Origin: Larimichthys crocea | Lineage: Eukaryota; Chordata; Actinopteri; Sciaenidae | DNA: 64,000 nt | Direction of reading: 5' to 3' | Assembly (NCBI RefSeq): GCF_000972845.2 | Contig: NC_040021.1 | Location: 6,119,291 to 6,183,290, forward strand | Shown here: piece after piece, positions 24,601 through 37,408 of the stretch | How positions within the stretch are numbered: the first letter of the stretch is position 1 | How the letters are laid out: every line of letters begins with the position of its first letter | Notes under the pieces: generated by a model | Seen by the model: only the letters and a program-made list of their open reading frames with translations | Told to the model about the DNA's origin: nothing | Databases searched by the model: none | Made by a program: the position numbers and the translations under genes

Positions 24601-25683
24601 GTCATGCCTAAGCATTCTGCTGTCATTTAAAGTTATGTAAGTACAGTTACCCAAAGAGGAAATCCCATTCACATTATGTGGGATTTCTTGCGGGCTTAAA
24701 TATCTTCAACCTCTCATCACAAATTGCAGAACTCTGTCAACAAACACAGCAGCAAATCCACCAATACCAGCAGCTTAAGGTATCGAAGACACACTGCCTG
24801 ATTTTGTTTGAGAGCCTGATTGCGCTCCAGAATCCCCCCAAAAGTTTCCTCCAGCTCACTGTTAAAGTTCAATGCATGCAAAAAATAAATAAAATATGCG
24901 TTGTACATTTATTATATTCATAAATACAAAAGATTTTGGGTGTAGTTTTAACAAGTATAGTAAACAGCTGTAGGCAGTGTCTGCGTGAGCAGTGGTAATA
25001 ATAAATTGGCTGCAATAAATAAAATGTGCTATTAGACCTATTAAAAAAACATTAACTTTAAGTGTTGCAACTTTTGTCTCGTCTTGTCATTTTCTGAGTG
25101 TGTGGCAGAACGTAACACACAACAAGTGTAATTAATAAGTAACTAATGATAGTAATAAAGTAAAGGTATAAAGAAAATGAATTTTTCACCCCATCTGGGC
25201 AAAAAAAGATATAATTCTGATTTCTTTTGAAACAACTTTTTTCTAAATAAAATAAACAGTTACTATGAGAAACTACCTGCTTTCCAAACACTAAAGATCA
25301 GACAGACGCAGAGAGCAACTAGCTGGTGAACATAGAGGATAAAAAGCTTTTAAACATTCTTTTATTTCACGTGGTCATTATTATGCTAACTTATAACCGC
25401 AGTGTGTCAGAATTACTCAAGATATGAGGTGACCGAAAATGGCAATTTTATTTTCAGGTTCAGCAGCCAACACTTGATGCTTGGTTGTCAGCTTGGCACT
25501 TTTAAAAGTTAATGTTGAGTCCTGAATATCTACTTTAAAAATGATGATATGTAAGTCTTATTCCCACCTCCCATTCTCAAATAAATCATGTACTGCAGAT
25601 TTAAAATTAGTGATACATTCACTGCTCGCGGACATTGATTTATATACTGTAATGCTGAGTAAGCAGCAAACCAGGTCATTAAA
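21687..25683. other. Long non-coding stretch
   Basis: No family recognised. The frame 22266-22706 plus (146 codons) has no known motif and contains a T tract. A 9-bp perfect stem GAAATCCCA/TGGGATTTC sits near 24659-24689. Poly-A and poly-T tracts near 24001-24047 and 24510. No gene supported. Confidence 0.45.
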
Positions 25684-25905
25684 ATCCATCCACTCATTTT
25701 CCGTAACTTTTCCAAACCCAGATGGCATTCGGCGAGCATACGCCCTGAACAAGTTCATCACAGGGCACATAGAGACAAACAACCATTCACACTCACCGCT
25801 AAGGTCAGTTTAAAGTCACCAATTAACCTGTTAAGTGCATGTCTTTGGACTGTGGGAGGAAGCCGGAGTACCTGGAGAGAACAGACACAGACACGGGGAG
25901 AAACT
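25684..25905 (-). repeat. Dispersed repeat family B, inverted
   Basis: Read on the minus strand this contains the CTCCGGCTTCCTCCCACAGTC and ACATGC(A/T) core, followed by TTAATTGGTGACTTTAAAC and a tail ending in TGGATGGAT. This signature is very common across teleost genomes. Related copies lie at 29497-29781, 34340-34535 and 38283-38573. No coding capacity. The class is uncertain: the TGGATGG-type tail suggests mobilisation by a LINE. Confidence 0.65.
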
Positions 25906-25980
25906 GTAAGATTAATGATCTTTTCATTAACAGCAACACGGGGAGAAACTGTAAGATTAATGATCTTTTCATTAACAGCA
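25891..25980 (+). repeat. Perfect tandem doublet, 45 bp
   Basis: Bases 25891-25935 (starting ACACGGGGAGAAACTG) are repeated exactly at 25936-25980. The first copy begins inside the end of the family B repeat, so the duplication is younger than that insertion. Confidence 0.95.
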
Positions 25981-27920
25981 GATTTTACAGTACTCTACTA
26001 GACAAGGTAAGAATTAATAAAACTGATGAAAAGGCCAAAGAACAGGTGTTTATTTTAGGTTTGTAACTGGATGACCTTTGACCTTTAACGTTTTAACCTG
26101 TCCATAAAGAGTCAGACCACATCAGAGCAGCTGTAGGTGTGATGCGCGCTTTAATTCCTCTAGACGCTGTCGCTGAGGTAACTGAGGTAGGATGGTATCC
26201 AAAATACAGCAAAACATTATTATTATTTTTTTTTAATCTCAGCTGTCAGCACACGATTATATCTTGTTGCTCTGAGCTAATCAAAACATCGCAACAAAGC
26301 GTCGACGGGTAGCAACAAAAAAATCATTAGTGAAGAAGAAACGAGCTACATCGTGTCTGACAAATCCGTGTCTGCGCTCAGTCAGTCACAGAAAAGTTCA
26401 GGCTTGTCAGATCATGTCCACTGACAGCTTTGCTCTCTCAGATGAAGTGCACCATAACACGTCCTTAGAGTAGTTTTCACCCAAAAAAATCATTAGCACT
26501 TCCCCCGCCTTTGCTTGTCTTGAGTTTCCTCTTGCTCTGGGCGTTTGTGAAGCTTGTCACACTATGATGTTCCTTGTCGGAGTTAGAACTAGAGAAGTAT
26601 GTACGCCTGCGGGGGTTGACATATTTCTCAGATTTAATATCTCCCCCAGCATCTGCGAGATAAAAGGTTATAATGAGGGGTGAAGCAGCTGGGAGATAAT
26701 CTCCAACACCATCTCTTCGCACGATGTTTATCGCTGGGGGCATCAAATCTTGGCTGTCATTGAACATACTGTACAAATTAGCATTCAGAATCATACACAG
26801 TCATGCTTTTTGTGTAATTCCTACTGTCACTTAGATACTTTGTACATCACATCAGTGCAAAGGGCAGCGAAACAGTTCACTGCCTCTGTTATCAAAGCAA
26901 ATTTGGAAATGCTGTTGATGTTGAATCCATGATGAAATGAAGCTTATGGGTAATGTTTAATTGTTAACGGCTAAAAACAGAATTATTACATGACCAGTAG
27001 GTTTAAGTTTTTTATTAAATGTTTTTTCTAGTGAGCAGGCATTTCTAAATGCAAAGTAGTTTCTTGAGTTGCGGCAAGAACAACCACTAACAAAGTTGTT
27101 CCTCTGACTTCAAGAACTCGTCTTACCTGAAACAATGCTCCCAACAATTCTCATCCATGCAACAAACTAGAGCTACAGCAAAAGCTTTTTTTTTAAACAT
27201 TGAAAATAGAGGTCCTGAGCAACTTCCACACGTCACCACCCAACAATGACTCTAATTCTTTCCGTCCAGTTTTAGCAACAAACGCTAGGATAAAGTCCTC
27301 AAGTCCCTGTTGAGCAAAGTGTTTAAGTGACTCAGAAAGCTTTGTGTGTTGTTGTAGTCACATTGATGTGCTCGGAGTGCTAAGAAACATGAGGGGCAAG
27401 ATGGATGATGATGAATATTTAAGCTGATTTGTGAGAAAAGCAGATGGAGTCGAGCTTTATGTCTTTATCAGCCGCCTTGTGTCTGTCAAACACTCTGAAC
27501 GGTGGTTGTTCTGATGAAATGTTTGTGGTAATAATTTATCAAATCATTGATCAATTATCACCCCGTCAGCACGTCAGTGCAAAGTGATATCGGCGTAGAT
27601 TCATTTGGGGGATGATGCTAATTGAAGTAAACAACCTCCCTCTCTTGGATAGGAGTCAAACTAAAGAATTGACAGCTGTACAGTACTTCAGTTTTCCTCT
27701 CCAAAGTCGTCATCTGATGATTGATTGATTGATTCAATGTCAGAAGTTAAAGGAGTCGTTCCAGCCTGGTTCACTTTTATCACTAGAATGTCCTTGGCAG
27801 TCCTCCGAAGTTTTCCAGCATCTCACGGCAGAGGTCCATGAATGAGAAGCTTTGAAAGCATGCCAACAGAAGATGGAAAATAGCGTTGCGTAACTTCTTG
27901 TTTTTCCTTGACCCTTGAAA
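25981..27920. other. Non-coding; one protein-like minus-strand frame
   Basis: The frame 26794-26477 on the minus strand (105 codons) is noted as a finding because a TTTTATCTCGCAG acceptor-like site lies within it. No domain recognised. An imperfect inverted repeat lies at 26634-26701. A (GATT)n run lies at about 27717-27734. Otherwise empty. Confidence 0.4.
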
Positions 27921-28008
27921 AAAATGTAAATTCCCACATTTCAGATACAAATTCATACTCCATCAAAATGTAAATTCCCACATTTCAGATACAAATTCAT
28001 ACTCCATC
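27921..28008 (+). repeat. Perfect tandem doublet, 44 bp
   Basis: Bases 27921-27964 (starting AAAATGTAAATTCCCACAT) are repeated exactly at 27965-28008. Third such doublet within 6.5 kb. Confidence 0.95.
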
Positions 28009-29496
28009 TTTAACCAAAATCTACATGAAGTTATAATCAAGCAGATGACCGACACAGATGTCATGATTTCAAATCCTTTTTTATGGTTTTAAGGTTTTGT
28101 TTTGAGTTGAAACCACACATGCACACATCATGCAGCTTCGTTTTATGAATAACACTAAAAAAAAAAAGGAAAAAAAAGACAACAGCCGACCAACACCTGT
28201 TCAGAAAACCTCCAGAGAGCCTCCTAAATATTATGTGGTGCACTTGTGGACGTTTTATACAAATCCATGCACAGTATTTGTGGTTTTTAAGACTTTTTCC
28301 CCCTGTTTGAATTAGTTTGAGGGGTTATCTGTGTCTTCAATTTCTGCTCCATCCCATGTGAGACTGATACTCATGGGAATAGCGGAAGATCTCCCACAGA
28401 TGAAAAGCGTCATGCCCCTGTAACGATGCTCAGACTGTCTGGCTCTGTCTTTGTCTCTCTGATTCACTGTCATCACAATCATCAAGCCTTTCCCCATTCA
28501 CTATCCCACTCCAAGCTTCTGTCTGGAGCCATGCACCGCTAAGTCTTACTTGAGCTGGACTACATCTAGGTTGTCACCACTAGCCAAAGAGAACTGCAGC
28601 GCTTGAATCCAAGTGCTGACTTCCAGTTAAGCTTTCCCACTACTTGAGCCAATAAACAAACAACAACATGATCAACAGTTTCGCAGATGGAGCCAAAACT
28701 TTTCTCCTAAACTGAAATATGATGCAGAATATTCGCGGAGCTTTTATTCTTTTAACACGTCAGTTTTCAAACCCATGCCCACAAATCCAGAAGAAACATG
28801 AAGTGTAGACAGTGTATAATCTAGGATGTCATGGTTCATGGAAATCTAAGTGAAATCCTGACGTTTCCCCTGAAACTTTCCATGAAGACTCTTCGTTTTG
28901 ACGCAGCTCTCCTCCATCATCTCGCCGTCGTGTTTTGAAGTGGAACTAACTGCCGGCGGCTGAAGCTGCAGTGGAAAAGCAGTGATGCTGTTGCAGAAAA
29001 GGCCGTCTCCTTTCTGGTTACAATTAAGTGATTTATAATCTGGCTGCTCCTCTGCTGGGTGTCTGGGTTTCTTCTTCCTTTTCCCCTTTCCTCTCATTCT
29101 TTCCTTTGCCGACCGCTGTAAAGAGGATAAGAATGGATCTGTGTAGTTGCTATCGGATCACAAAGTTCAAATAGATTGTTTGCCACTCCTGCATTCGAAT
29201 TATTTTAAAGTGGAGAGATACTTTTCTTTCCACAGTTATTTTGGATGCTCTGTCACAAATGTTCTTCCTGTTTGTAAAGAAGAAGTGGTTTGAGGTAGAT
29301 GAGCCTGGAGTTACCTATTTTCCCTCCTGTGTCTGAAAGTTCCTGCCTCAAGCCAAAGGTGAGTTCATAGTGAACTTGATGCGAATTTTAGAGGTGGGTG
29401 ATTGCATACAAAGTTGAAAAACTGGGTGTAAACTGATGTGAATTAAGCTCTACCTTGAGAAAAACAAGTTAGAATTCTTAGGTGATGTGTGACCAT
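28009..29496. other. Non-coding, nothing identified
   Basis: An interrupted poly-A tract lies at about 28147-28169. The minus-strand frame 29097-28846 is lysine-rich at its start because of a CT-rich plus strand and shows no family resemblance. Confidence 0.45.
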
Positions 29497-29781
29497 TAGT
29501 TAGGTTAGCAGCTGTTGCCTCACAGCAAGAAGGTTCAGCCCAGGTTCAAACCCCAGAAAGGTTGCCAGCCGGCCTTTCCTTTCCTGTTGGCTGGGCAGTC
29601 CAAACACATGCAGGTTAATAGGTTAATTTGGTAACCCTATGTGTGAATGGTTGTTGGTCTCTATCTGCCCTGTAATGGACATGCAACCCATCCAGGGTGT
29701 AACCCACCGCCAAATTTGTGCTGGGCTCCAGCCCCTTGCAACCCTACAAAGGATAATCAGTTATGGAAAATGGATCCATGG
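29497..29781 (+). repeat. Dispersed repeat family B with tRNA-like head
   Basis: Starts TAGGTTAGCAGCTGTTGCCT, then CACAGCAAGAAGGTTCAG and GGTTCAAACCCC (B-box-like), then AAACACATGCAGGTTAATAG, and ends GGATAATCAGTTATGGAAAA with a TGGAT tail. It is the longest plus-orientation copy here and shows the tRNA-like start lost in the others. Diverged and presumably old. Confidence 0.65.
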
Positions 29782-32700
29782 TTCATGTCCATAACCTACA
29801 TTCTGAGTTAATTGCTTATGTTAACCTGGAGAGGTGAACACTTGTGTTGGCAGTGCTCCAATGCTCCCACAATTCAACATTCAAGAGTCCAAGCTGTATC
29901 ACAAACCACATTGCTGGTGCCTGCATTCATAGATTAGTTAATAGCGACAGCCTTAATGTTGGTATACATCAGCAGTTTGCTGCTTCTTTTCTGTCAATCA
30001 CAGTCTCATACCAACAATGCATAGATGACTGGTTAATTTTAGATGCACACTGAGTCTTAGCTTCCATGCATTTTTTCCACAGGCTGCTGTTCAGTCGTAA
30101 CAGAAGCAGTCAGAACAGCCAGAGAACAGAGTACTTAGAGACTGATAAGACGTACTTGCCTACTATCAGATGCAGCCTAATTGCTCTGAGGTTATTATTG
30201 TGTCTGAGTCTTTGTCAAGCGATGCTGGCCAATGTTGATCTACCCACGATCAAAAAAATGTTGGCCAAGAACTGTGATATTAAACAGCAGGAGGACGTGA
30301 CGGACATGTAGCTTTCAAGTGGTGTATTCTCAAGATTTTTCTCTCAACATCATAAAAACTGACTAAATCTCACATTATTTTACATTAATATCTCGTCCCT
30401 GACTGTAATATCAGTTCTTTAAGATGTCCAAATCTACATTGGCCTGGTATTGCCAGTTAAGTTTAAAATAATATATATAAACAATCTCCAAGCAAGTAAA
30501 GATGCTGTGGCTCAAAACCGGTTGAAATTTCCTTAAGCATTCTAATGTATTGTTACATAATGGCCTTAATGCATCACAGGAGCTGGAGAAGATCACTGTA
30601 TTACTGGCCAGATTGGACAAGTATGCCTTTGATCCAGGGAGGCTGCCCCTAGGAAAAATAGAGGCTCCAGGCACAGTCAGCACTTTAAGGGATATGCCAA
30701 CTACAGCATTATAAAACATTCAAGACTTCCTCAGGGCACATCGCCACTTACCTTTTCATTACTATCTAATATTCACTTTATAACCATGCAGTGTAAGAGG
30801 AAAATGTGGTTTAATTTTTTATTACATAACAAGATTAAAACTGTGAAGTGATTCAGCAATAAGAGCTGTGTAATCCGAAAGTAGTCTAACTTTGTTCTAA
30901 AGGGATTTAGCCATAAATGATTTGTTGACCTGAAAACCTAAAGAAGAAGAAAAATGACTCTATAAAACCTTTTGACTGAGACTTTACATGTATTGATGGC
31001 TGCCATGCATGGTGCTAATGGTGCTATTGGTGCAAGGTGTGGTGCTCATCAGTTTTGGGGGTCTTCTGGAGCAATTTTGGGACCAGAGGAGTGAGCCACC
31101 AGTCACCCGATTAGTGGACGACAAACCCATCGCATTGGAGACGCTAGAACCAAAGATTTTTTTCCTTGAGGAATTACTTAAACAATTCCTTGTCACTGCT
31201 AATAATTAATCTTCTGATGGTCGACAATTCGACTGCACATAGACAGAGTTATCAATGGTGAATCTTTATACCATCCCATCTCGGGAGTAGACGTGTTACT
31301 TGCTGTTTGTGTTTCATTTCCACACAGCAGAGATTGCATGGTCGGCTGCATTATTAAACAAGTAAATACGGTGTTTGTACACCCACAGTGCAGTTTGAAT
31401 GCTGAGGAAGAAACAATGTAAAACATTTTTTTGGGGGGACAAAAGAAGCCATCTGATGGTGACGGTGATGTTGGGTCCAGGAACAAAACAAAACCAGGAC
31501 AGACGGAGGTGGATCATGTAAATCGCAGTGTTATGATTCAAAGTTTGTCACTGACAAATTGAATACAAACATACCAGTCAGCTTCCAGTGGTTTAGCCTC
31601 CCAGCACGTTCTGCTACATAAATCTTTAAATTTAGGTTGGAGCACATCAGTTCTTTTCTGTCTCAGCAGAGGACTCATGGCTCATGCGTACATGTGCTAA
31701 AAAAGTCTGTCCAGACTTTAACAACAGAGTGAACTGCTGTGGTACTCAGTGTTCCCCCTGTGCAAAACAGAAGGAAGGAACAAGTAAACCTGATGCAGCT
31801 GCCCTGCTCTCCCTTGTAAATGAGACTGTACCTGGTTATGTAAAGGCCATTTAAAGAAGAATGCTGCAGCTGAATACAGACATACAAAGAGAGCTATGTT
31901 GTTATGTATGTCTTTTTTTTTGTGCTTTGTTTTGAAAGTCTGTGTTGGGTTTTTTATGTATAACAAGCCCAACTCAAACCAGACAATATTTACGAACCTA
32001 ACACAACATATCACCCATTATAATACATGATTACAAGGCTGAATATAGCCAAGGTCTGCCTTTATTGGATCACTATGGGAATGATCATGTGCAGAAGATT
32101 GTTAACTTAATAATTGCAGTTAGCCGGGCCAAGTATTACTCAGAAATGACTTGAAAACTGTTTCTACGTAGATGAATAAAATAGTTCCGACATTAGTTTA
32201 TACATTAATACAATTTAAACAAACATACCAATTATGTTCTGACATTTATTATGTTTCATTATCCAAATAATAAAACACTAGATTAAATACAGCATGTGTG
32301 CATGCATGTGCAACTGTGCAAAACTGATCAAATTGAAATAATTCTTTCCACACCAACATGGTTCCAGGATGTCAGGGTCACCACACTGGAAGTCCTTGCC
32401 TGTCAACTCTCCGATGGGGGGGCTACAACAAAGTGTCCGTCTCGCTGTCATACAACAGACCTTGTGGAGGCCGAATTCGTGTGGAAACATGATCATCATT
32501 GTGCGTTCAATTACTTTCAGAAATCTCCCGGGCCAACAGCTAACATCTGTGAAAACCATGAGGAAGAGGTGCAGGGCCGGCAGCCAGATAGTAGTCTTCC
32601 TTCATACGTTACTGATCCCTGCTTTAACGAGAAGGTCAAAGATCAAGATCTGAAAGAGCAGAGCAGCAAACCTTAATCTTTGCAGACTAAATGGATGTTT

Positions 32701-34287
32701 ATAAAGTCGTTCTGTTACAGATTACTTGTTGATTTGTCAGATTACATGTGAGCAGGGAAAGCACAAGTACAATTAGTAACAATTAATAACAATAGCGAAT
32801 AGCAAAATGGTTAATATTAGGACACCTGTGTTTTCTGTTAAACATGTCAAAATAACAACTTGGGTCTTATATTTGATATTTTTACTTTCATTCCTGTCAT
32901 GATTTTGGTATCTTAAAAATTTCATTTTAATTTAAAAATTAGAAAATCGTCTAATAAAATAAGAAAATCTTGAATTTCAATCTGATTTAATATATTAACT
33001 TAAAGTTCATCTGCATACATACAATACATCTTTTCAGTTGTGTCATAAGTTTACACTTCAGCAGCAGCAGCAGTCACGTTTTGATCCTCCGTATGATTTT
33101 CTTTATGATTTATCCAACCATAAAGATTTTCTTCAGAAATATGATTCGTTTTTTCCATACTGTACTTTCATCGTATTCTTCACACGGGGATGTGCAGACC
33201 CCTGGAGTGAACACATGGGCCCCTCTCATTTTCACTTTACCTCATAGAAAAAATGAGATCGATGGGGACATGTTACATAATTCCTTCTTTTTTTTCCATA
33301 CGGAAACTTATTTCTGGCAAATTTGCAGATCAACCACTTTTTTTTTTTTTTTAAATCCACTTCCCATTGCATCCCAAGGTTGAAGAGCTTTAATGTGATT
33401 TTCCTTCTTAAGTTTCTGGACCATTTGCTTCTAATTTGATGGTGTGTAGCACCTCCTGTTCCCACTCACAGAGTGTTCATACTGTTTACGATGAACGGTA
33501 ACAGTCACTTTTCTCTGGCTTCGTGAGAAAAACCCTGGAGAGGAGAGGGAGGCGTGACATTATTGCTTTTTTGTTTGAGCTTCTACCTGAATGGAGGCTG
33601 ATAAAAAGTTTTGTTAAGCTGCACTCCGACAGATTTATTGGTTTATTGTAACCAATTTGTTGGTGGAATTGTTATTTAAATTTTCTTTAACAAAAATACA
33701 GCTGGCATGTACAAATGTTCTTTGACAGATAAACAGTCTTGAGGAAAAAGGAACAATCTTATCTGAGACTCACATACCATGTGTTCTGTAGTCTTTGTTT
33801 TCCAAAAGTGTTTGTTATTTGGGCCGATCCCACGCGATGTGCCTGAACATCTGGCTCTTGTGTACGCCACTGTTCTCCTCTGACTTTTTGGTGGAACGAT
33901 TGCATGACTGGAGCTTTTGCTTCATGTGCAAACCAAGCACACTTTGTAGTTAAACCGTGAAGTGATAATGACGTAGTTAAATATTTTGAAATTGGCGTTA
34001 ACTGCCACCATAACTAATTTTCCCCAATCTGAAGCAGACAGTGAGGCTGGTGTAACAGATAATAGAATAGAAATATAGTAAAATACAGTTTTGATAATAT
34101 CAAATATATCATGGGAGGAGGAGTTATATTATAGAGTTATATACCTTATTAAATTATATCATCACTGTCCTGTGAAAAGAGATGAGAGTGAACCGTGAAG
34201 CATGTCTGCAGAAGAGAGTACTGCCAAATAGCACAAGCTGGAGATAAGGGTCTATGTCTGTCTGGTCATGAAGGGTACTTAAACCTG
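29782..34287. other. Long non-coding stretch
   Basis: Several frames of 60-126 codons on both strands (30066-30311 plus, 31009-31209 plus, 32296-32676 plus) have somewhat protein-like composition but no recognisable domain. The first follows an acceptor-like TTTTTTCCACAG at 30068-30081 and has no clear donor. Short (AGC)n at 33060-33072 and poly-T near 33339-33352. No gene called. Confidence 0.4.
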
Positions 34288-34339
34288 TCATGAGATAACT
34301 TCTGTTACGATTTAGCGCTACATAAATAAAATTGTATTG
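34288..34339 (+). mobile_element. L2-type LINE 3' tail fragment
   Basis: TGAGATAACTTCTGTTACGATT followed by AGCGCTACATAAATAAAATTG is the 3' end of the L2-type LINE common in fish (usual form TTGTGATTTGGCGCTATATAAA and AATAAAATTGAATTG). Only the last 50 bases remain. Directly followed by a family B piece. Confidence 0.7.
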
Positions 34340-34535
34340 ACCCCGCAGTTGGCTTGGGCCTTTCTCTCCGGGTACTCTGGCTTCCTCCCACCGTCCAAAG
34401 ACATGCAGGTTAATTGGTGTGACTGGTTGTTTGTCTCAGTGTGCCCTGCATGTGCTGAACTGGCGACCTGTCCAAGTGCCTCTTGCTCAATGTCAGCTGG
34501 AATCGGCTTCATGACGGACAGAAGACAAAAGAACA
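34340..34535 (+). repeat. Dispersed repeat family B, 5'-truncated
   Basis: GGGCCTTTCTCTCCGGGTACTC, CTGGCTTCCTCCCACCGTCC, AAAGACATGCAGGTTAATTG and CTGGCGACCTGTCCAAG match the family B core. Head missing. It abuts the L2 tail with no spacer. Confidence 0.7.
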
Positions 34536-36965
34536 TCTGAAGCATTAAGATGAAGTATAAATACCACATAACACAGTACTTCCAGTGTTCTCCATCCAAA
34601 ACCTCTTATTTCTTTATGTCATCACTTTCCATCTGGTAGATTCAGTCTTCTGAAAAACAGCCTCAGGTAAAATAGCATATGTGCCAGACAAGGATGCCTT
34701 GGATTACAGGCAGCTGCTGCATGAAAGTCTACAGAGTGAGGAGGAAAACAAACTGCATATGAAGGGACAGCATAAATCCTCTTTTGTAACGTCTTTGGCT
34801 CGAGATTAAATGTGAATGAAGAGCATCTTTAAGAGATTTGAGATTCATGGCTTAGAAATGTCAAATGAAGTGTGTATCTATTATTCGTGTCGTGTGGGTG
34901 TACATGCACACAGTACAGAGAAAGGTTTTTAATGTCCTTTTGAAAAGCTAACAAGCTCCTATTAAATCCTAAGTAACCTAACAAAGCTCAGCTAATCAGT
35001 ATTTTCAACACTTAAAATGGATCGAAACACTATGTAGTGACAAACAAAATAACTGCTGCGCAGGCCCCCTCATCTATTTAGTGTCTTTAAGCTTATTGTT
35101 TTGGTTGTATGGCCTGTAAATACTGGGCATACTGGGCACTGCACTTCCTCTGATCCTCAGCAATACATCTGCCAAGTGTGATATCTATCAGAGAATGGTC
35201 GGGAAATCCAAAGGACTTACATTTAATTTAGATTTTAAACAAATTCCATGAAAATGCTAAAATCAACAGTGTTAATCCGTCTCGTTCTGACCTTTCCAGC
35301 CCTTCTGAGGCATCCAAAGCCCAAGGCCACTGATTCCTACTGTAGATAATACTCAGAAACAGGTTACAAATGTAGAGATTCTTTTCAAAAAGTGCAACAA
35401 ACAGCTAAGTACAGTATTTTTTATGAAATATCTACTCAAACAAAAGTAAATAATGTATTGTTTCAGACTATTTTTAGTTGTGATTTTGCTGCACTAGTGA
35501 GTATTTATGGAAGCAGGACGGTGTATGTGAATGACTCAAAGTAACACGTAACACGACATGTTCCTTCGTTACAATAATGAACAAACATTTCATGGTGTGC
35601 CTTGTTTATGTGTTTTTCATAGTTCTGGGACTAGAACGAGGAGTAAAATCAGGCATTGGCATTGGCAACACAGACTATACTTATTAGGATCATCATTTGC
35701 TGTTTTTTGGTCTTTTATGAGATTTATTGGCAATAACAAACACATATCATCACTAGAATAATCCTTAAAAGGCTGCACTGACCTTTTAAATGTCATTTGT
35801 ACCAATGCTCGTGTCTGATACTGGACAATGCACTGGGTCATGCAGCTTGATTTACTTTTGATCCAAGAGCCAACGAAAACATTTTTCAGGTACCATTCAT
35901 CTTCTTTAAAAACAAAGTATCCATTTCTTTAAACCAGGCAAACACATCTATTTCCCCATGCTGAGATAATTGGCTGTGGGTTTGCAGTATGTAGTCCAAA
36001 GCAGGAAATTGCCACGCTGCTACCAGCATCTGACAGAGTTGGGATTGTTTGGCGGTGCAGTGGGTGGCCCGAGCAGGTATCTGGAGGAGAGTCGATGTAC
36101 AGGCAGAGCTCTGAAGCAAGAACTGCCAAACATCACAGGCAGGAGATAGTCCAACCACAGTGTACACGATCACAGAGATTACTTTACACTGCAAAATGAC
36201 GCTTTTGTGTCTGTACATACTACACCTGAATCTATCTTTGTTGCTGTGATACAGCAACCCTAAACATGCAACTTGGAATTGCTTCAAGTTTGATGCTGTT
36301 TCATGGAAGAAATCTCAGCAACGGTGATAAGAGGTTGCGGCAAGATTTCGACCGAATAAGTTGGAGGAGTGTTGGATTGTAACTTCCTGTGTTAAAAGAC
36401 AAAACATCTATCTTTCTAGCATGACATACTTACACCCACGCTGGCTTGAAAACCAGTTCTAAAGAGTTCGTAGCTTAACCTCTTTGCTGGGTACTTAATG
36501 GATTCCAATGGTGACAAGCACTGGGGGCGTTTTGTTTTGATTTGCCCTGATCAGTCAGTAAGCATGCCATCTTCAGTCAGCGCATAAATTGCTAGGAGTG
36601 GTAAACATTCATTTTAGTTTCTGTAAATCATCAACTCGTAAGTCTGTGTCAGTGTTTTCCGCTCTTGTTGCTGTTTTTGTAGACATTTTTCTGTCACTAT
36701 TTTTCATGGATGTAACTACGTAGGAACATTCCTGATCTCAATCACACAGCTCTCTCATTGGACAACTGTTTCATGAATCTGAGGCGGGGGTGGCGATTCA
36801 ACAACCCTGTCTACAAGTTAGTAGACAATGCAGACTTTCAAGGGAATGGAACATTTATGTATCGTAAAAAATAAATGTACAGTTTATTTTTTAATGCGAA
36901 AAATTGTTTGAGTTGTCAACTTGAATTATTAACACTCAGACTTTCCTCACAGGTTCAGTCGAAAG
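34536..36965. other. Non-coding, one long minus frame
   Basis: The minus-strand frame 36287-35886 (133 codons) overlaps a slightly GC-richer patch but matches no family I know and has no clear acceptor. The rest is AT-rich with nothing recognised. Confidence 0.4.
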
Positions 36966-36989
36966 TCAGTGTAAATATGTGTGATAGTT

Positions 36990-37339
36990 TACTTTTCCGC
37001 ATTCGTCCAGCGTTGCGTATACCAAAACATTCTTGTCCCAGTTTGTCCTGAAATTGGATTTCCACTGCTGCTTTACCAAATGTTGAACCCCAGCCTCATC
37101 TTCCCCGCATAACAACACGAAGGCCTGTTTTCTTTTTTCGCGAACGTCCTGCAAGGCCACGCAGAAGTTGGCAGGACCTTTAATGCTCTCTCGCGTTTGG
37201 TCCGGTTCCACTCGCTGCACTCGGCTGCCCCTCGTGATGGAAAGGTCCGTGCGGTCAAACTCTTGAGATCGTCAGCGTCTGTCGAAGAGAAAGGAAACAA
37301 GCGCTGTTTCAGATGTCTTTGGCCCGAACGTGGCTCCAT
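36990..37339 (-). CDS. Candidate coding exon, product unknown
   Basis: A CpG-richer patch has two overlapping minus-strand frames. Frame 1 has an ATG at 37339 in good context (TAAATGG) and stays open to 37073. Frame 2 is open from about 37280 to a possible donor after a GGAAAA codon pair near 36990 (AAAGTAAAC); its reading includes PANFCVALQDVREKRKQAF, LLCGEDEAGVQHLVK and NVLVYATLDECGK, with protein-like composition. A pyrimidine-rich CTCTTCGACAG at about 37290-37310 could be an acceptor, but frame 2 meets a TGA shortly after it, so either the acceptor is slightly downstream (CTCAAG) or there is a frameshift. I do not recognise the protein, and a chance frame cannot be excluded. Confidence 0.3.
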
Positions 37340-37408
37340 TTACTGTCAGGAGAATTTCCTCACTGCGTGTGATGAATTCAAGGAGGATCGGTCGTCTCAC
37401 TTGCGGGG

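Noticed and set aside
29497..29600. tRNA-like start of the family B repeat as a tRNA gene
   Set aside because: Only box-like words are present. The flanks match other dispersed copies of the repeat in this window.
35886..36287. 133-codon minus-strand frame
   Set aside because: No homology recognised, no clear acceptor or donor, and length within chance.
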